Assembly (NCBI GenBank): GCA_910577015.1
Contig: CAJTKU010000002.1
Span: forward strand, 310,001-374,000
Length of the DNA stretch: 64,000 nucleotides
From: an uncultured Lachnospiraceae bacterium
GTDB taxonomy: Bacteria; Bacillota; Clostridia; Lachnospirales; Lachnospiraceae
Direction: 5' to 3'
Shown one piece after another: positions 8,631-17,533 of the stretch. Under the pieces are notes generated by a model, which was given only the letters and a program-made list of their open reading frames with translations, ran no database searches and was not told where the DNA came from. Position 1 is the first letter of the stretch, and each line of letters starts with the position of its first letter. The position numbers and the translations under genes were made by a program.

Positions 8631-9455
8631 ATGAGGGAAGAAATACCTTTAAAGGATATGCAGAAAATTTCATTGGAAATACTCAAAACCATTGCGGACA
8701 TCTGTGAAGAACAGGATTTTCGGTATTTCCTGATTTATGGGACTCTGATTGGGGCAATACGGCACAGGGGCTATATTCCCTGGGATGACGATGTGGATAT
8801 TATGATGCCGCGGCCTGATTACGATAAGCTGCTGGCTTATCTGGAAACATATCTGGCAAATCACCCGTACTTAAAGGTGTTTAACCATGATGTCTGCGCT
8901 GCGTATCCCTATATGATTACGCGCATTAGTGATGACAGGTACCGGATTGACATGGATAACGAAAAAGATTACGGAATGGGGATATTTATCGATATTTACC
9001 CCTATGACGGACTGGGGGATACGAAGGAGGAAGCGCTTGCATACGGATTAAAGGGCGACAGGCTTTCTTCTCTGTGCTATCAGGCGACCAGAGAGCGGTT
9101 TGCAATAGAAAACACGACCTCCTTTTTCCGCAAATTAATCAAACTGCCGGTTTTTCTTTTTGCAAAGCTGTGCGGAAAAGATATCTTCCAGAATAAGCTT
9201 TCTGCGCTGGCGCGCAAAAAGGATTATGACGCCAGCCGTTATGTGGGCTGCATCGTCTGGCTTTCCGGCGGTGAAAAGGATATTTTCGAGAGGGCGTGGT
9301 TTGACACATATGATAGGATGCCCTTTGAGAAATATACCTTCAGGGTGCCGAAGGCATATGACACGGCGCTTAGGCATATATACGGAGACTATATGGAACT
9401 TCCGCCTGAAAAGGACAGGATAGGGCATCATCGGTATAGGGTTTACAAAAAATAA
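8631..9455 (+). CDS. licD: LicD family phosphocholine transferase
   Basis: A 274-residue LicD protein. The characteristic block YGTLIGAIRHRGYIPWDDDV (residues 37-56) contains the DDD metal- and nucleotide-binding acids of the family, and FIDIYPYDGL follows near residue 117. LicD enzymes move phosphocholine from CDP-choline to a sugar of teichoic acid, capsule or LPS. Assignment to choline rather than another phospho-group is strongly supported by the next operon, which encodes a choline kinase fusion, a choline-phosphate cytidylyltransferase and a BCCT choline/betaine transporter. A long hairpin follows directly after the stop. Confidence 0.88.
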   Translation: MREEIPLKDMQKISLEILKTIADICEEQDFRYFLIYGTLIGAIRHRGYIPWDDDVDIMMPRPDYDKLLAYLETYLANHPYLKVFNHDVCAAYPYMITRISDDRYRIDMDNEKDYGMGIFIDIYPYDGLGDTKEEALAYGLKGDRLSSLCYQATRERFAIENTTSFFRKLIKLPVFLFAKLCGKDIFQNKLSALARKKDYDASRYVGCIVWLSGGEKDIFERAWFDTYDRMPFEKYTFRVPKAYDTALRHIYGDYMELPPEKDRIGHHRYRVYKK

Positions 9456-9458
9456 TTG

Positions 9459-9549
9459 GAGTTTCCGTATTTTGCATGGCGGAAGCAGGGGCGTGCATTT
9501 GTTCCAACAGGACACGCTCCCGCTTCCGCCATGCAAAATACGGAAACTC
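9459..9549. repeat. Perfect 28-bp inverted repeat (long hairpin, family A copy 1)
   Basis: Arms at 9459-9486 and 9522-9549 are exact reverse complements; pairing continues with one mismatch into the loop (GGGGCGTG with CACGCTCCC), giving a stem of about 37 bp. It shares the outer motif TTTCCGYATTTTGCATKGCGG and the inner CGTGCATTTGTT with the larger palindrome at 30438. It lies between the licD stop and the next promoter, so it may end transcription, but no T-run follows the stem. Confidence 0.9.
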
Positions 9550-9562
9550 GGAAAATAATTTT

Positions 9563-9591
9563 TTGACAGCTGCAGGAATATATGTTATTAT
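9563..9591 (+). promoter_or_regulatory. Sigma-A-type promoter of the choline operon
   Basis: A perfect -35 TTGACA (9563-9568), a 17-bp spacer and -10 TATTAT (9586-9591) with TG one base upstream (9583-9584). It starts 14 bases after the hairpin arm, so the choline operon is insulated from licD upstream. Confidence 0.85.
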
Positions 9592-9647
9592 GTTTCTGCA
9601 TTATTTTTTTTGACTAAGTGTTCATGAAATATAGAAAGGGATAGTAT

Positions 9648-11429
9648 ATGAACATACAAGAAGGAGATATCTTGAACAAACTGCTGGAGGAGCCGTATAT
9701 TAACCAGAGGATTCTGGCAGAGGCCTGCGGACATTCCCTGGGGGTGGTTAACCGGTCCGTCAGGATGCTGACGGAGGAGGGGTATCTGGATGAAGGGATG
9801 CGTCCTACGCCAAAGGCGATGGCTGAGGCAAAGGAAAATGCGCCGAAAAATGCTGTGATACTGGCAGCCGGGTACGGCATGCGGATGGTTCCCATCAATA
9901 CGGAGGTCCCGAAGGGACTTCTGGAGGTTCACGGAGAGCCTTTGATTGAGCGGTTAATCCGTCAGCTTCACGAGGCAGGGGTTACGAAAATTTATGTTGT
10001 CGTGGGATTTATGAAGGAGCAGTATGAATACCTGATGGATGATTTCGGCGTGGAACTGCTGGTCAATCCGGATTATGCCGTCAAAAATAATCTCCATTCT
10101 TTAAAGCTTGCCCTTGCCCGCTTGTCCAATACTTATATTGTTCCCTGTGACATTTGGTGTGAAAGGAATCCATTCAACAGGCATGAAATGTATTCCTGGT
10201 ATATGGTCAGTGACCTGGTGGACAATGATAGTACAGTCCGCATTAACAGAAAAATGGAACTGGTAACTGTTTCCGAAGAAGCCGGAGGAAATGCCATGGT
10301 GGGCATCTGTTACCTGCTTGAAGAACAGGCGGAAATGGTCAGACAACAGATTTTGCGGCTTTGCGGAGATGGCAGATACGACAATGCATTCTGGGAGGAG
10401 GCTTTGTACCAAAAGGACAAGATGCTTGTTTTGGCCCGTGTGGTATCGTCATCCCGTGTGGTGGAAATCAATACTTATGAACAGCTTAGGGAACTGGACG
10501 GCGGCTCCGGTCAGCTAAAGTCGGAAGCGATAATGGTAATAGCGGAAGCATTGCAGGCAAAACCCGAAGAAATAGAAAACATTACGGTACTGAAAAAGGG
10601 AATGACAAACCGTTCCTTTCTGTTTTCCTGCAGGGGTGAAAAGTATATTATGCGGATTCCGGGAGAGGGAACGGAGATGCTCATCAACCGGCAGGAAGAG
10701 GCGGCGGTATATGAAGCCATTGCAGGAAAAAATATATGTGATGACATTGTTTATCTGAATCCGGAAAATGGCTATAAAATTACCCGTTTCTGGGAAGGGG
10801 CAAGGGTCTGTAATCCCGATAGCCGAAAGGATGTTAAAAAATGCATGGAAAAGCTCAGGGCATTTCATGAAATGGGTCTTAAGACAGCGCATTCCTTTGA
10901 TATATTCGGACAGATACTGTTTTATGAAGCATTATGGGAAGGCATACCTTCCGCATTTAAAGATTATGAGGTTACAAAGGAAAGGGTTTTCTCCCTGAAG
11001 CCCTATATAGAGGCGCACATGGCTTCAAAAGTTCTGACCCATATAGACGCGGTGCCGGATAATTTTCTCTTTGCAGGGGGCAAGGAAGAGGAATTGCCCA
11101 GACTGATTGACTGGGAATATGCCGGTATGCAGGACCCGCATGTGGATATTGCCATGTTCTGCATCTATGCCATGTATGACAGGCAGCAGATAGATAATAC
11201 GATACGGGATTATTTTAAGGATGGCTGTCGTCGGGAAACCCGGATTAAGATTTACTGTTACATTGCGGCCTGCGGCCTGTTGTGGAGCAACTGGTGTGAA
11301 TACAAGAGAATCAAAGGGGTGGAATTTGGGGAGTATTCCCTGAGGCAGTACCGGTATGCAAAGGATTATTATAAGGTGGCTGTCGGCGAGATGGAGGACA
11401 AAAAAGGAGAATCTGTATGCATAGAGTAA
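9648..11429 (+). CDS. Winged-helix / nucleotidyltransferase / choline kinase fusion
   Basis: A 593-residue three-domain protein. Residues 1-60 look like a MarR-type winged helix (QRILAEACGHSLGVVNRSVR). Residues ~65-285 are a sugar-phosphate nucleotidyltransferase (VILAAGYGMRM, PKGLLEV; VPCDIWC at the usual DGD position). Residues ~300-590 are a LicA-type choline/aminoglycoside kinase with MTNRSFLF, the catalytic loop LTHIDAVPDNFLF and metal site LIDWEYAG. It could phosphorylate choline and then form CDP-choline in one polypeptide. The next gene is a second, separate cytidylyltransferase, so one of the two domains may have another substrate. GAAAGGGA precedes the ATG, which is driven by the strong promoter at 9563. 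Whether the winged helix binds DNA is unknown. Confidence 0.8.
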   Translation: MNIQEGDILNKLLEEPYINQRILAEACGHSLGVVNRSVRMLTEEGYLDEGMRPTPKAMAEAKENAPKNAVILAAGYGMRMVPINTEVPKGLLEVHGEPLIERLIRQLHEAGVTKIYVVVGFMKEQYEYLMDDFGVELLVNPDYAVKNNLHSLKLALARLSNTYIVPCDIWCERNPFNRHEMYSWYMVSDLVDNDSTVRINRKMELVTVSEEAGGNAMVGICYLLEEQAEMVRQQILRLCGDGRYDNAFWEEALYQKDKMLVLARVVSSSRVVEINTYEQLRELDGGSGQLKSEAIMVIAEALQAKPEEIENITVLKKGMTNRSFLFSCRGEKYIMRIPGEGTEMLINRQEEAAVYEAIAGKNICDDIVYLNPENGYKITRFWEGARVCNPDSRKDVKKCMEKLRAFHEMGLKTAHSFDIFGQILFYEALWEGIPSAFKDYEVTKERVFSLKPYIEAHMASKVLTHIDAVPDNFLFAGGKEEELPRLIDWEYAGMQDPHVDIAMFCIYAMYDRQQIDNTIRDYFKDGCRRETRIKIYCYIAACGLLWSNWCEYKRIKGVEFGEYSLRQYRYAKDYYKVAVGEMEDKKGESVCIE

Positions 11430-12139
11430 AACGGGCGGTCATTGTGGCTGCCGGCATCGGTAAACGGATGCAGCCAGTCACCCATAAGACGCCAAAACCT
11501 CTGGTGCGGGTCAATGGCGTCAGAATGATAGATACCGTCATTCGCGGGCTTCATGCCAACGGGATTACGGAAATTTATGTGGTGACAGGATATCTGAAGG
11601 AACAGTTTGCTTGTCTGGAAAAGGAATATACGGGCGTTAAACTGATTGAGAACCCGTACTTTGCTGTCTGCAACAACATTTCTTCCCTGTATGTGGCAAG
11701 GAATTATTTAGAAGATGCAATGATTCTTGACGGAGATTTGATTATCCGTAACAAGGATATATTGTCCCCTGATTTTGAGCGTTCTGGGTACAACGCCGTG
11801 TGGACGGAAAAATATACATCGGAGTGGTTTCTCACCGTAAAGGACGGCATCATAACACATTGCAGCCGGAGCGGAGGAAGCGGGGGATGGCAGCTTTTCA
11901 GTATTTCCCGATGGAGCGAAGAGGACGGACGCAAATTAAAGCGGCATCTTGAACTGGAATTTGAAGAAAAAAGGAACAGGCAGATATATTGGGATGATGT
12001 GGCATTGTTCTGCCACCCCGAAGAGTACCGGCTGGGAATCCGGCGGATGGAGTATGGGGATGTGACGGAAATAGACAGTGTGGAAGAACTGATAGAGGCA
12101 GACGGAAGCTATGCCGGTGTGTGCAGGGAAAGGAATTAG
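11417..12139 (+). CDS. licC: Choline-phosphate cytidylyltransferase (LicC-like)
   Basis: A 240-residue nucleotidyltransferase with the pyrophosphorylase loop VIVAAGIGKRMQPVTHKTPK, a DGD metal site (ILDGDLII near residue 108) and an IYWDDVAL segment near 194. LicC makes CDP-choline from CTP and phosphocholine, the donor for LicD. It overlaps the upstream kinase fusion by 13 bases with AAGGAGA before the ATG, and is followed by a BCCT transporter, so uptake, phosphorylation and activation are encoded together. Other sugar-phosphate substrates are possible, but context makes choline the best reading. Confidence 0.82.
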   Translation: MHRVKRAVIVAAGIGKRMQPVTHKTPKPLVRVNGVRMIDTVIRGLHANGITEIYVVTGYLKEQFACLEKEYTGVKLIENPYFAVCNNISSLYVARNYLEDAMILDGDLIIRNKDILSPDFERSGYNAVWTEKYTSEWFLTVKDGIITHCSRSGGSGGWQLFSISRWSEEDGRKLKRHLELEFEEKRNRQIYWDDVALFCHPEEYRLGIRRMEYGDVTEIDSVEELIEADGSYAGVCRERN

Positions 12140-12142
12140 GAA

Positions 12143-13663
12143 ATGAAAGAGAAAAAAGAGAAACTGAGTAAACAAATTGACTGGTTTTCCATTGCGGTGC
12201 CTCTGGCGGGTATCGTGATATTATCGGTCGTCTTTATGCTGCTGCCGGGGCAGTCTGCCATGGTATTGCAGGTGGTGCGCGGATTTCTGGGAGATGACTG
12301 CGGCATTTACTATGCCCTCTTAGGCGTGGGGATATTTGGATGCACATTGTATATCGCTTTTTCCAAATATGGTAAAATAGAACTCGGAAAAGGAGAGAAA
12401 CCGCAATATTCTTCTTTTAAATGGGGAACAATGATTTTTACTTCCACCATGGCGGCGGATATCCTGTTCTATTCCCTGATTGAGTGGGCGTTGTATGCCA
12501 ATGAAACACATATTGCCCAAATGGGAGGAATACAGAAGTGGGCTTCTACCTACCCGCTGTTCCATTGGGGGCCGATTGCCTGGAGCTTTTATATCGTGCT
12601 GGCTGTGGCTTTTGGTTTTATGCTGCATGTAAGAGGACGGGAAAAACAAAAATTTTCCGAGGCCTGCCGTCCTATACTGGGTAATAAAGTGGATGGATTT
12701 TGGGGCAAGGTAATTGACCTGACCGCCATCTTTGCCCTTCTGGCAGGAACGGCGACTACTTTTTCCCTGGCAACGCCCCTGCTGTCTTCTGCGGTGAGCG
12801 ATGTATTCGGGCTGTCCGGGGGAGTGGGGCTTACCATTATCCTGCTGCTTCTTATTGCGGCTGTTTATACGTTAACGGTATGGTTCGGATTCAAGGGGGT
12901 GTCGAAGCTGGCATCCTATTGCACCTACCTGTTTTTTGCTTTACTCATATATTTCCTGGTGGCGGGTGGAGAAACGGTCTACATACTGGAAACCGGATTT
13001 TCAGCCCTGGGCAATATGGTGCAGAATTTTGTGGGAATGTCCACCTGGATGGACCCTCTGAGGGAAACTGCTTTTCCCCAGAACTGGACAGTCTATTATT
13101 GGGCATACTGGATGGTGTGGTGTGTGGCAACGCCCTTTTTCATTGGTATCATAAGTAAAGGCCGGACTATCAGAAACACGGTTCTCGGCGGGTATGCATG
13201 GGGGCTGGCAGGAACGTTTACTTCCTTTATCATTTTGGGAAATTACGGCCTGGCGCAGCAGATGAAACACGGGCTGGATGTTGCAGGCTTCGTGGCGGAG
13301 GGAGGCGCCTATGCGGAAGCGATATTAAAGATTTTTGAAACCCTGCCCCTCAGCAAGTTCGGGCTGCTGCTTCTGGTGGTGACAATGATTGCTTTTTACT
13401 CCACAACATTTGATTCCATCACCATGGTGGTGTCGGCGTATTCGTACAAAAAGCTGTCTGTGGACAGGGAGCCGGATAAGCGCGTAAGGACATTCTGGGC
13501 GGTTATGTTCATTCTCTTTCCCATTGCGCTTATTTTTGCCGAAAACTCCATGTACAGCCTGCAGTCAGTGTCGATTATAGCGGCATTTCCCATCGGTTTT
13601 ATCGTGCTGTTGATTGTGGGAAGCTTTTTCAAGGATGCAGGCAGGTATTTAAAGGGCGAATAA
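12143..13663 (+). CDS. BCCT family choline/betaine transporter
   Basis: A 506-residue polytopic membrane protein of the betaine/carnitine/choline transporter family, with about 12 hydrophobic segments. The aromatic segment WTVYYWAYWMVWC and the conserved ISKGRTIRN loop (near residues 320-345), plus LAGTATTFSLATPLL near 198, are family hallmarks. Placed three bases after licC, it most likely imports choline to feed the kinase and LicC. An osmoprotectant role is less likely in this context. The gene ends the choline operon; no convincing terminator hairpin was seen after it. Confidence 0.88.
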   Translation: MKEKKEKLSKQIDWFSIAVPLAGIVILSVVFMLLPGQSAMVLQVVRGFLGDDCGIYYALLGVGIFGCTLYIAFSKYGKIELGKGEKPQYSSFKWGTMIFTSTMAADILFYSLIEWALYANETHIAQMGGIQKWASTYPLFHWGPIAWSFYIVLAVAFGFMLHVRGREKQKFSEACRPILGNKVDGFWGKVIDLTAIFALLAGTATTFSLATPLLSSAVSDVFGLSGGVGLTIILLLLIAAVYTLTVWFGFKGVSKLASYCTYLFFALLIYFLVAGGETVYILETGFSALGNMVQNFVGMSTWMDPLRETAFPQNWTVYYWAYWMVWCVATPFFIGIISKGRTIRNTVLGGYAWGLAGTFTSFIILGNYGLAQQMKHGLDVAGFVAEGGAYAEAILKIFETLPLSKFGLLLLVVTMIAFYSTTFDSITMVVSAYSYKKLSVDREPDKRVRTFWAVMFILFPIALIFAENSMYSLQSVSIIAAFPIGFIVLLIVGSFFKDAGRYLKGE

Positions 13664-13683
13664 CAGCGGACTGCTTTCCATTA

Positions 13684-13712
13684 TTGCCATTTTTTCGGGG
13701 AAATGCTATAAT
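13684..13712 (+). promoter_or_regulatory. Promoter for acyltransferase and legionaminic-type operon
   Basis: TTGCCA (13684-13689), a 17-bp spacer and TATAAT (13707-13712) with TG at 13704-13705. The genes that follow are tightly packed to 30436, so this may be the main promoter for about 17 kb. Confidence 0.8.
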
Positions 13713-13759
13713 GCAGAAAGGCAGATTATGGATGGCGGACAGATATTGGAGGAAGCGCT

Positions 13760-14812
13760 TTGGAGGAAACAAAGGCAGTTGGAGAACCCAGACATTATGG
13801 TACGTTAGACGGGCTGAGGGCCTTTTCGGCATTAGGCATTGTGTTGATGCATGTACGTGCAAATGCGGAATACAGCATTGACGGCTTTGTTTTTAACAGC
13901 CTTATTCCGTCTTTTACGATGCTGGTTTACCTATTTATGATGATTAGCGCTTTTTCCATGTGCTGCGGCTATTATGACAAAATCATGCATAATGAGATTT
14001 CCGTGGGACAGTTTTACGGGAAACGGTATGCCAGGGTCTGGCCCTTTTTTGCACTGCTGTGCCTGATTGACATTATTATATCGCCGAGTGTGGAATCGTT
14101 GTATGAGGTTTTTGCAAACCTGACGCTTTGTTTCGGTCTGCTTCCCAACGCGGATATCTCCGTGATTGGCGTCGGCTGGTTTCTGGGAACGGTATTTGTA
14201 TTTTATTTTCTGTTTCCTTTTTTCTGTTACCTGATGTCGGACAAGCGGCGCGCATGGCTTTCCTTTGGAGCGGCGTATTTGTTTAACAGACTGTGTACCG
14301 TTTATTTTTTTAATGCAGACCATGGCTCCGTAGGCGACAGGAGCAATTTCATATACAGTGCAGTGTTTTTTGTGGCCGGAGGCTTGATTTTCCTGTATCG
14401 CGATAAGATAGGGGGATTTGTGAAAAAGCGCCGGCTTCTGGTATTGTTTGCGGTTATTGTTTCAGCAGCAGGGTATTTTGTAATTGGCAGTTACATTGCT
14501 GTGATGGTGGTTATGTTTTCGCTTTTCCTGATTTATGCCCTTGGGGATTTTGGCGGGGCGCTCAAGAACCCTGTCACAAAGTTTCTGGGAAGCATCAGCA
14601 TGGAAATCTATTTGAGCCACATGGTGAGCTTCAGGCTGATAGAAAAGCTTGGCATGACGCATCTGTTTGCCTCGGACGCGCTTTCCTATACGGTGACGGC
14701 AGCGGGTACAATCGCGGGTGCGGTCTGCTTTTCCGTGATAGCGGTAAAATGTATAAAGGCAGCGGGCGTTTTATGGGCAAAGATAAAAACAAAATTTTTG
14801 GTTAAAAAGTAA
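13760..14812 (+). CDS. Acyltransferase 3 family membrane protein
   Basis: A 350-residue integral membrane protein with about ten hydrophobic segments. The N-terminal LDGLRAFSALGIVLMHVRAN contains the Arg and His used by acyltransferase-3 proteins, which O-acylate surface glycans with groups such as acetyl. The start is TTG 13760; GGAGGAAG lies upstream and the LDGLRA motif falls at residue 16 as usual. It precedes legB by 12 bases, so it may O-acetylate a legionaminic-acid-containing glycan, but the acceptor is not known. Two more members of this family lie at 42165 and 48382. Confidence 0.82.
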   Translation: MEETKAVGEPRHYGTLDGLRAFSALGIVLMHVRANAEYSIDGFVFNSLIPSFTMLVYLFMMISAFSMCCGYYDKIMHNEISVGQFYGKRYARVWPFFALLCLIDIIISPSVESLYEVFANLTLCFGLLPNADISVIGVGWFLGTVFVFYFLFPFFCYLMSDKRRAWLSFGAAYLFNRLCTVYFFNADHGSVGDRSNFIYSAVFFVAGGLIFLYRDKIGGFVKKRRLLVLFAVIVSAAGYFVIGSYIAVMVVMFSLFLIYALGDFGGALKNPVTKFLGSISMEIYLSHMVSFRLIEKLGMTHLFASDALSYTVTAAGTIAGAVCFSVIAVKCIKAAGVLWAKIKTKFLVKK

Positions 14813-14824
14813 GAAAGGAAGCAT

Positions 14825-15805
14825 ATGGACAAAATATTAGTGACGGGTGCGGACGGTTTTATCGGAAGCCACCTGACAGAAGAACTGGTTAAAAAAGGGT
14901 ATCGGGTAAGGGCATTTGTGCTCTACAATTCTTTTAATACATGGGGCTGGCTGGACACATTCCCCAAGGAACTGCTCAGTCAGATTGAAATCTTTCAGGG
15001 GGATGTGCGTGACCCGAACGGGGTAAAGGAGGCTATGAAGGGGATGGACGCCGTTTTTCATCTGGCCGCCCTGATAGCGATTCCGTTCAGTTACCATTCA
15101 CCGGATACTTATGTGGACACCAATATCAAGGGTACGCTGAATGTCCTTCAGGCGGCAAGGGAGTTGGGCACGAAAAGGGTGCTTGTTACTTCCACCTCAG
15201 AGGTATATGGTACGGCGCAGTATGTGCCGATTGACGAGAAGCATCCTTTTCAGGGGCAGTCGCCTTATTCCGCCACAAAGATAGGGGCGGACCGTCTTGC
15301 AGAGTCTTTTTACCGTTCCTTTAACCTGCCTGTGAGCATTGTAAGGCCGTTTAACACGTACGGGCCAAGGCAGTCCGCAAGGGCGGTCATTCCCACTATT
15401 GTCACACAGCTTTTGGCCGGAAAAGAAGAAATCAAGTTAGGGGCGCTTACGCCCACCAGGGATTTCAATTATGTAAAGGATACCGCAAACGGATTTATTG
15501 AAATTTATAAGTCGGAAAAAACCATCGGGGAGGAAATCAATATTGCGACGCAGCAGGAGATTTCCATCGGACAGCTTGCAAAAGAGTTAATCCGCCAGAT
15601 AAATCCGGCTGCAAAGATTGTCTGTGACGAACAGCGCCTGCGCCCCAAGAACAGTGAAGTAAACCGGCTGCTTGGGTGCAATAAGAAGATAAAAGAGCTG
15701 ACAGCCTGGGAGCCGCAGTTTACTTTTGAACAGGGACTGGCGGAAACAATTGCATTCTTAAGACAGAATCTGGATAAATACAAGGTTGAACTGTATAATT
15801 TGTAG
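14825..15805 (+). CDS. legB: NAD-dependent 4,6-dehydratase, LegB-like
   Basis: An extended SDR enzyme of 326 residues: ILVTGADGFIGSHL NAD-binding loop at the N-terminus, TSEVYG near residue 124 in the dehydratase catalytic region, the YSATK active-site Tyr/Lys near 149 and RPFNTYGPRQSARAVIPT near 178. It closely fits the LegB type, which converts GDP- (or UDP-)GlcNAc to the 4-keto-6-deoxy sugar as the first step to legionaminic acid. It heads a gene run matching the Campylobacter ptm/leg order. The donor nucleotide is probably GDP because a PtmE-type guanylyltransferase is next. Confidence 0.88.
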   Translation: MDKILVTGADGFIGSHLTEELVKKGYRVRAFVLYNSFNTWGWLDTFPKELLSQIEIFQGDVRDPNGVKEAMKGMDAVFHLAALIAIPFSYHSPDTYVDTNIKGTLNVLQAARELGTKRVLVTSTSEVYGTAQYVPIDEKHPFQGQSPYSATKIGADRLAESFYRSFNLPVSIVRPFNTYGPRQSARAVIPTIVTQLLAGKEEIKLGALTPTRDFNYVKDTANGFIEIYKSEKTIGEEINIATQQEISIGQLAKELIRQINPAAKIVCDEQRLRPKNSEVNRLLGCNKKIKELTAWEPQFTFEQGLAETIAFLRQNLDKYKVELYNL

Positions 15806-15817
15806 ATGAGGGAAAAC

Positions 15818-16876
15818 ATGACGTTGAAAGACTATATTGTCTCGGAAGAGATGTCCCTGGTGGAAACCATGAAGGTGATTGATAATAATGCGTCCGGCAA
15901 TGCATTTTTATGCAGGGATGGAGTATTGCTTGCGGCCGTATCGGACGGTGATATCCGCAGGAGCCTGATGAACGGCGTGGATATCAATTCGCCTGTCCGG
16001 GAAATTGCCAATTATCATCCTGTCTATTTATACCGGAAAGACAGCCGTAAAGCGGAAGAACTGATGCGGGAGAAAATGATTACGGCATTGCCGATAGTGG
16101 ATGAGCAAAAAAAAATAACGGATATTAAGTTTCTGCTGAAAAAAATGCCTCTGCAGAATAAAAGTTTACAAACGCCGGTTGTTATTATGGCGGGCGGGAA
16201 AGGCACCCGCCTGAAACCATATACGGATATTCTGCCGAAGCCGCTCATACCGATTGGGGACAAGACGATAACGGAGCATATAATCAGTCATTTCAGCAAA
16301 TTTGGCTGTCATGATTTTTATATGATAGTAAATTACAAGAAAAATTTTATTAAGGCATATTTTATGGATTCCACGAAGCAGGAGGCGCAGAAGGAACTGC
16401 CCAGGCTTCATTTTGTGGAAGAAGAACGGTATATGGGGACCGGAGGGGGAATTGCGCTGGTAAAAGAAGAGGTTCGGGAAACCTTTTTCCTCAGCAACTG
16501 CGACATTATAGTGAATGCGGATTATGAGGAAATATTGCGAACGCACAGGGAACGCCAAAATCTTATCACCATTGTCTGCGCCAGGAAAAGAGTAGTCATC
16601 CCATACGGAACGGTTGATATAGAAGAAGACGGAAGCGTAATTAAATTTAAAGAAAAACCAAGTTTTGAATTTTATACAAATACGGGATTTTATGTGATTG
16701 AACCGGCATTTTTGGACAAGATACCAAAAAACAGCCGCGTTGACATTACAGACATTATCGAAGGCTGCATCAGGGATGGCGAGAAGGTTGGAACATACCT
16801 GATAAATGAAGAGGACTGGATGGATATGGGACAGCTGGAGGAATTGGAAAAGATGAAAGAAAGAATGGGGCTGTAA
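15818..16876 (+). CDS. ptmE: CBS-domain nucleotidyltransferase, PtmE-like
   Basis: About 352 residues: a pair of CBS domains (residues ~1-110) followed by a sugar-phosphate nucleotidyltransferase beginning VVIMAGGKGTRLKPYTDILPK, with NCDIIVNAD near residue 230 as the metal site. This arrangement is that of PtmE, the glucosamine-1-phosphate guanylyltransferase that supplies the GDP-linked precursor of legionaminic acid in Campylobacter. ATG 15818 follows GAGGG at 15808-15812; ATG 15806 directly abuts the upstream stop and lacks a site. The CBS pair may sense an adenine nucleotide. Nucleotide specificity is inferred. Confidence 0.85.
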   Translation: MTLKDYIVSEEMSLVETMKVIDNNASGNAFLCRDGVLLAAVSDGDIRRSLMNGVDINSPVREIANYHPVYLYRKDSRKAEELMREKMITALPIVDEQKKITDIKFLLKKMPLQNKSLQTPVVIMAGGKGTRLKPYTDILPKPLIPIGDKTITEHIISHFSKFGCHDFYMIVNYKKNFIKAYFMDSTKQEAQKELPRLHFVEEERYMGTGGGIALVKEEVRETFFLSNCDIIVNADYEEILRTHRERQNLITIVCARKRVVIPYGTVDIEEDGSVIKFKEKPSFEFYTNTGFYVIEPAFLDKIPKNSRVDITDIIEGCIRDGEKVGTYLINEEDWMDMGQLEELEKMKERMGL

Positions 16877-16881
16877 AGGGT

Positions 16882-17520
16882 ATGGATAAAATCGTCTTAT
16901 TAGGGTGCGGCGGCCATGCAAAAAGCGTAGCGGATGCCATATTGCGGGGAAGCGGCTATGAGATTGCCGGATTTGTCAAACATGCAGGCGAGGAAGATTT
17001 TGCATACAGGGGAATCGGGGTGATTGGCGTTGACGACGACCTGCAGGCGCTCTATGATGACGGAATACATCACGCCTGTATCTGTATCGGGTATCTTGGA
17101 CATGGAAACACCAGAAACAGATTATATGAACGATTAAAAAACATAGGATTTATCCTTCCGGTTATCGCAGACCCCTCAGCGGTGCAGGCAGGGGATGTAA
17201 AAATCGGGGAAGGCACGTTTATAGGGAAAGGCGTTATTATCAATGCCAATGTCCAAATCGGTAAAATGGCAATCATCAATACGGCGGCAGTTGTGGAACA
17301 TGACTGCGTAATCGGTGATTATACCCATATTGCGGCAGCAGGCGTGGTATGCGGCAATGTCTCGATTGGTTCCAATGCTTTTTTGGGGGCAAATGCAACT
17401 ATTTTGCAGGGGTTGAAGATAGGAGACAATGTACTTGTGGGAGCAGGCGCAGTTGTGGTGAGGGATGTCCGGGAAACATGCACGGTGGTGGGAGTACCCG
17501 GAAAAAAAATAAAATCTTAG
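16882..17520 (+). CDS. NeuD/PglD-like sugar N-acetyltransferase (LegH role)
   Basis: A 212-residue left-handed beta-helix acetyltransferase. The N-terminal Rossmann-like part VLLGCGGHAKSVADA binds the sugar nucleotide, and the C-terminal half is built of hexapeptide repeats (IGEGTFIGKGVIINANVQIG and following). VVEHDCVIG (His near residue 138) provides the catalytic base seen in PglD/NeuD. In this position it most likely N-acetylates the 4-amino sugar of the legionaminic pathway (LegH), although NeuD-type O-acetylation of the finished sugar is an alternative. Confidence 0.85.
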   Translation: MDKIVLLGCGGHAKSVADAILRGSGYEIAGFVKHAGEEDFAYRGIGVIGVDDDLQALYDDGIHHACICIGYLGHGNTRNRLYERLKNIGFILPVIADPSAVQAGDVKIGEGTFIGKGVIINANVQIGKMAIINTAAVVEHDCVIGDYTHIAAAGVVCGNVSIGSNAFLGANATILQGLKIGDNVLVGAGAVVVRDVRETCTVVGVPGKKIKS

Positions 17521-17533
17521 GGATGAGAAGTTT

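Noticed and set aside
9459..9549. Insertion sequence or simple terminator at the 28-bp inverted repeat
   Set aside because: No transposase, no obvious target duplication and no T-run after the stem; kept as a repeat/hairpin of uncertain role.
16166..16921. Minus-strand ORF of 251 codons
   Set aside because: It lies opposite ptmE, which has unambiguous domain motifs; the antisense product shows no family features.
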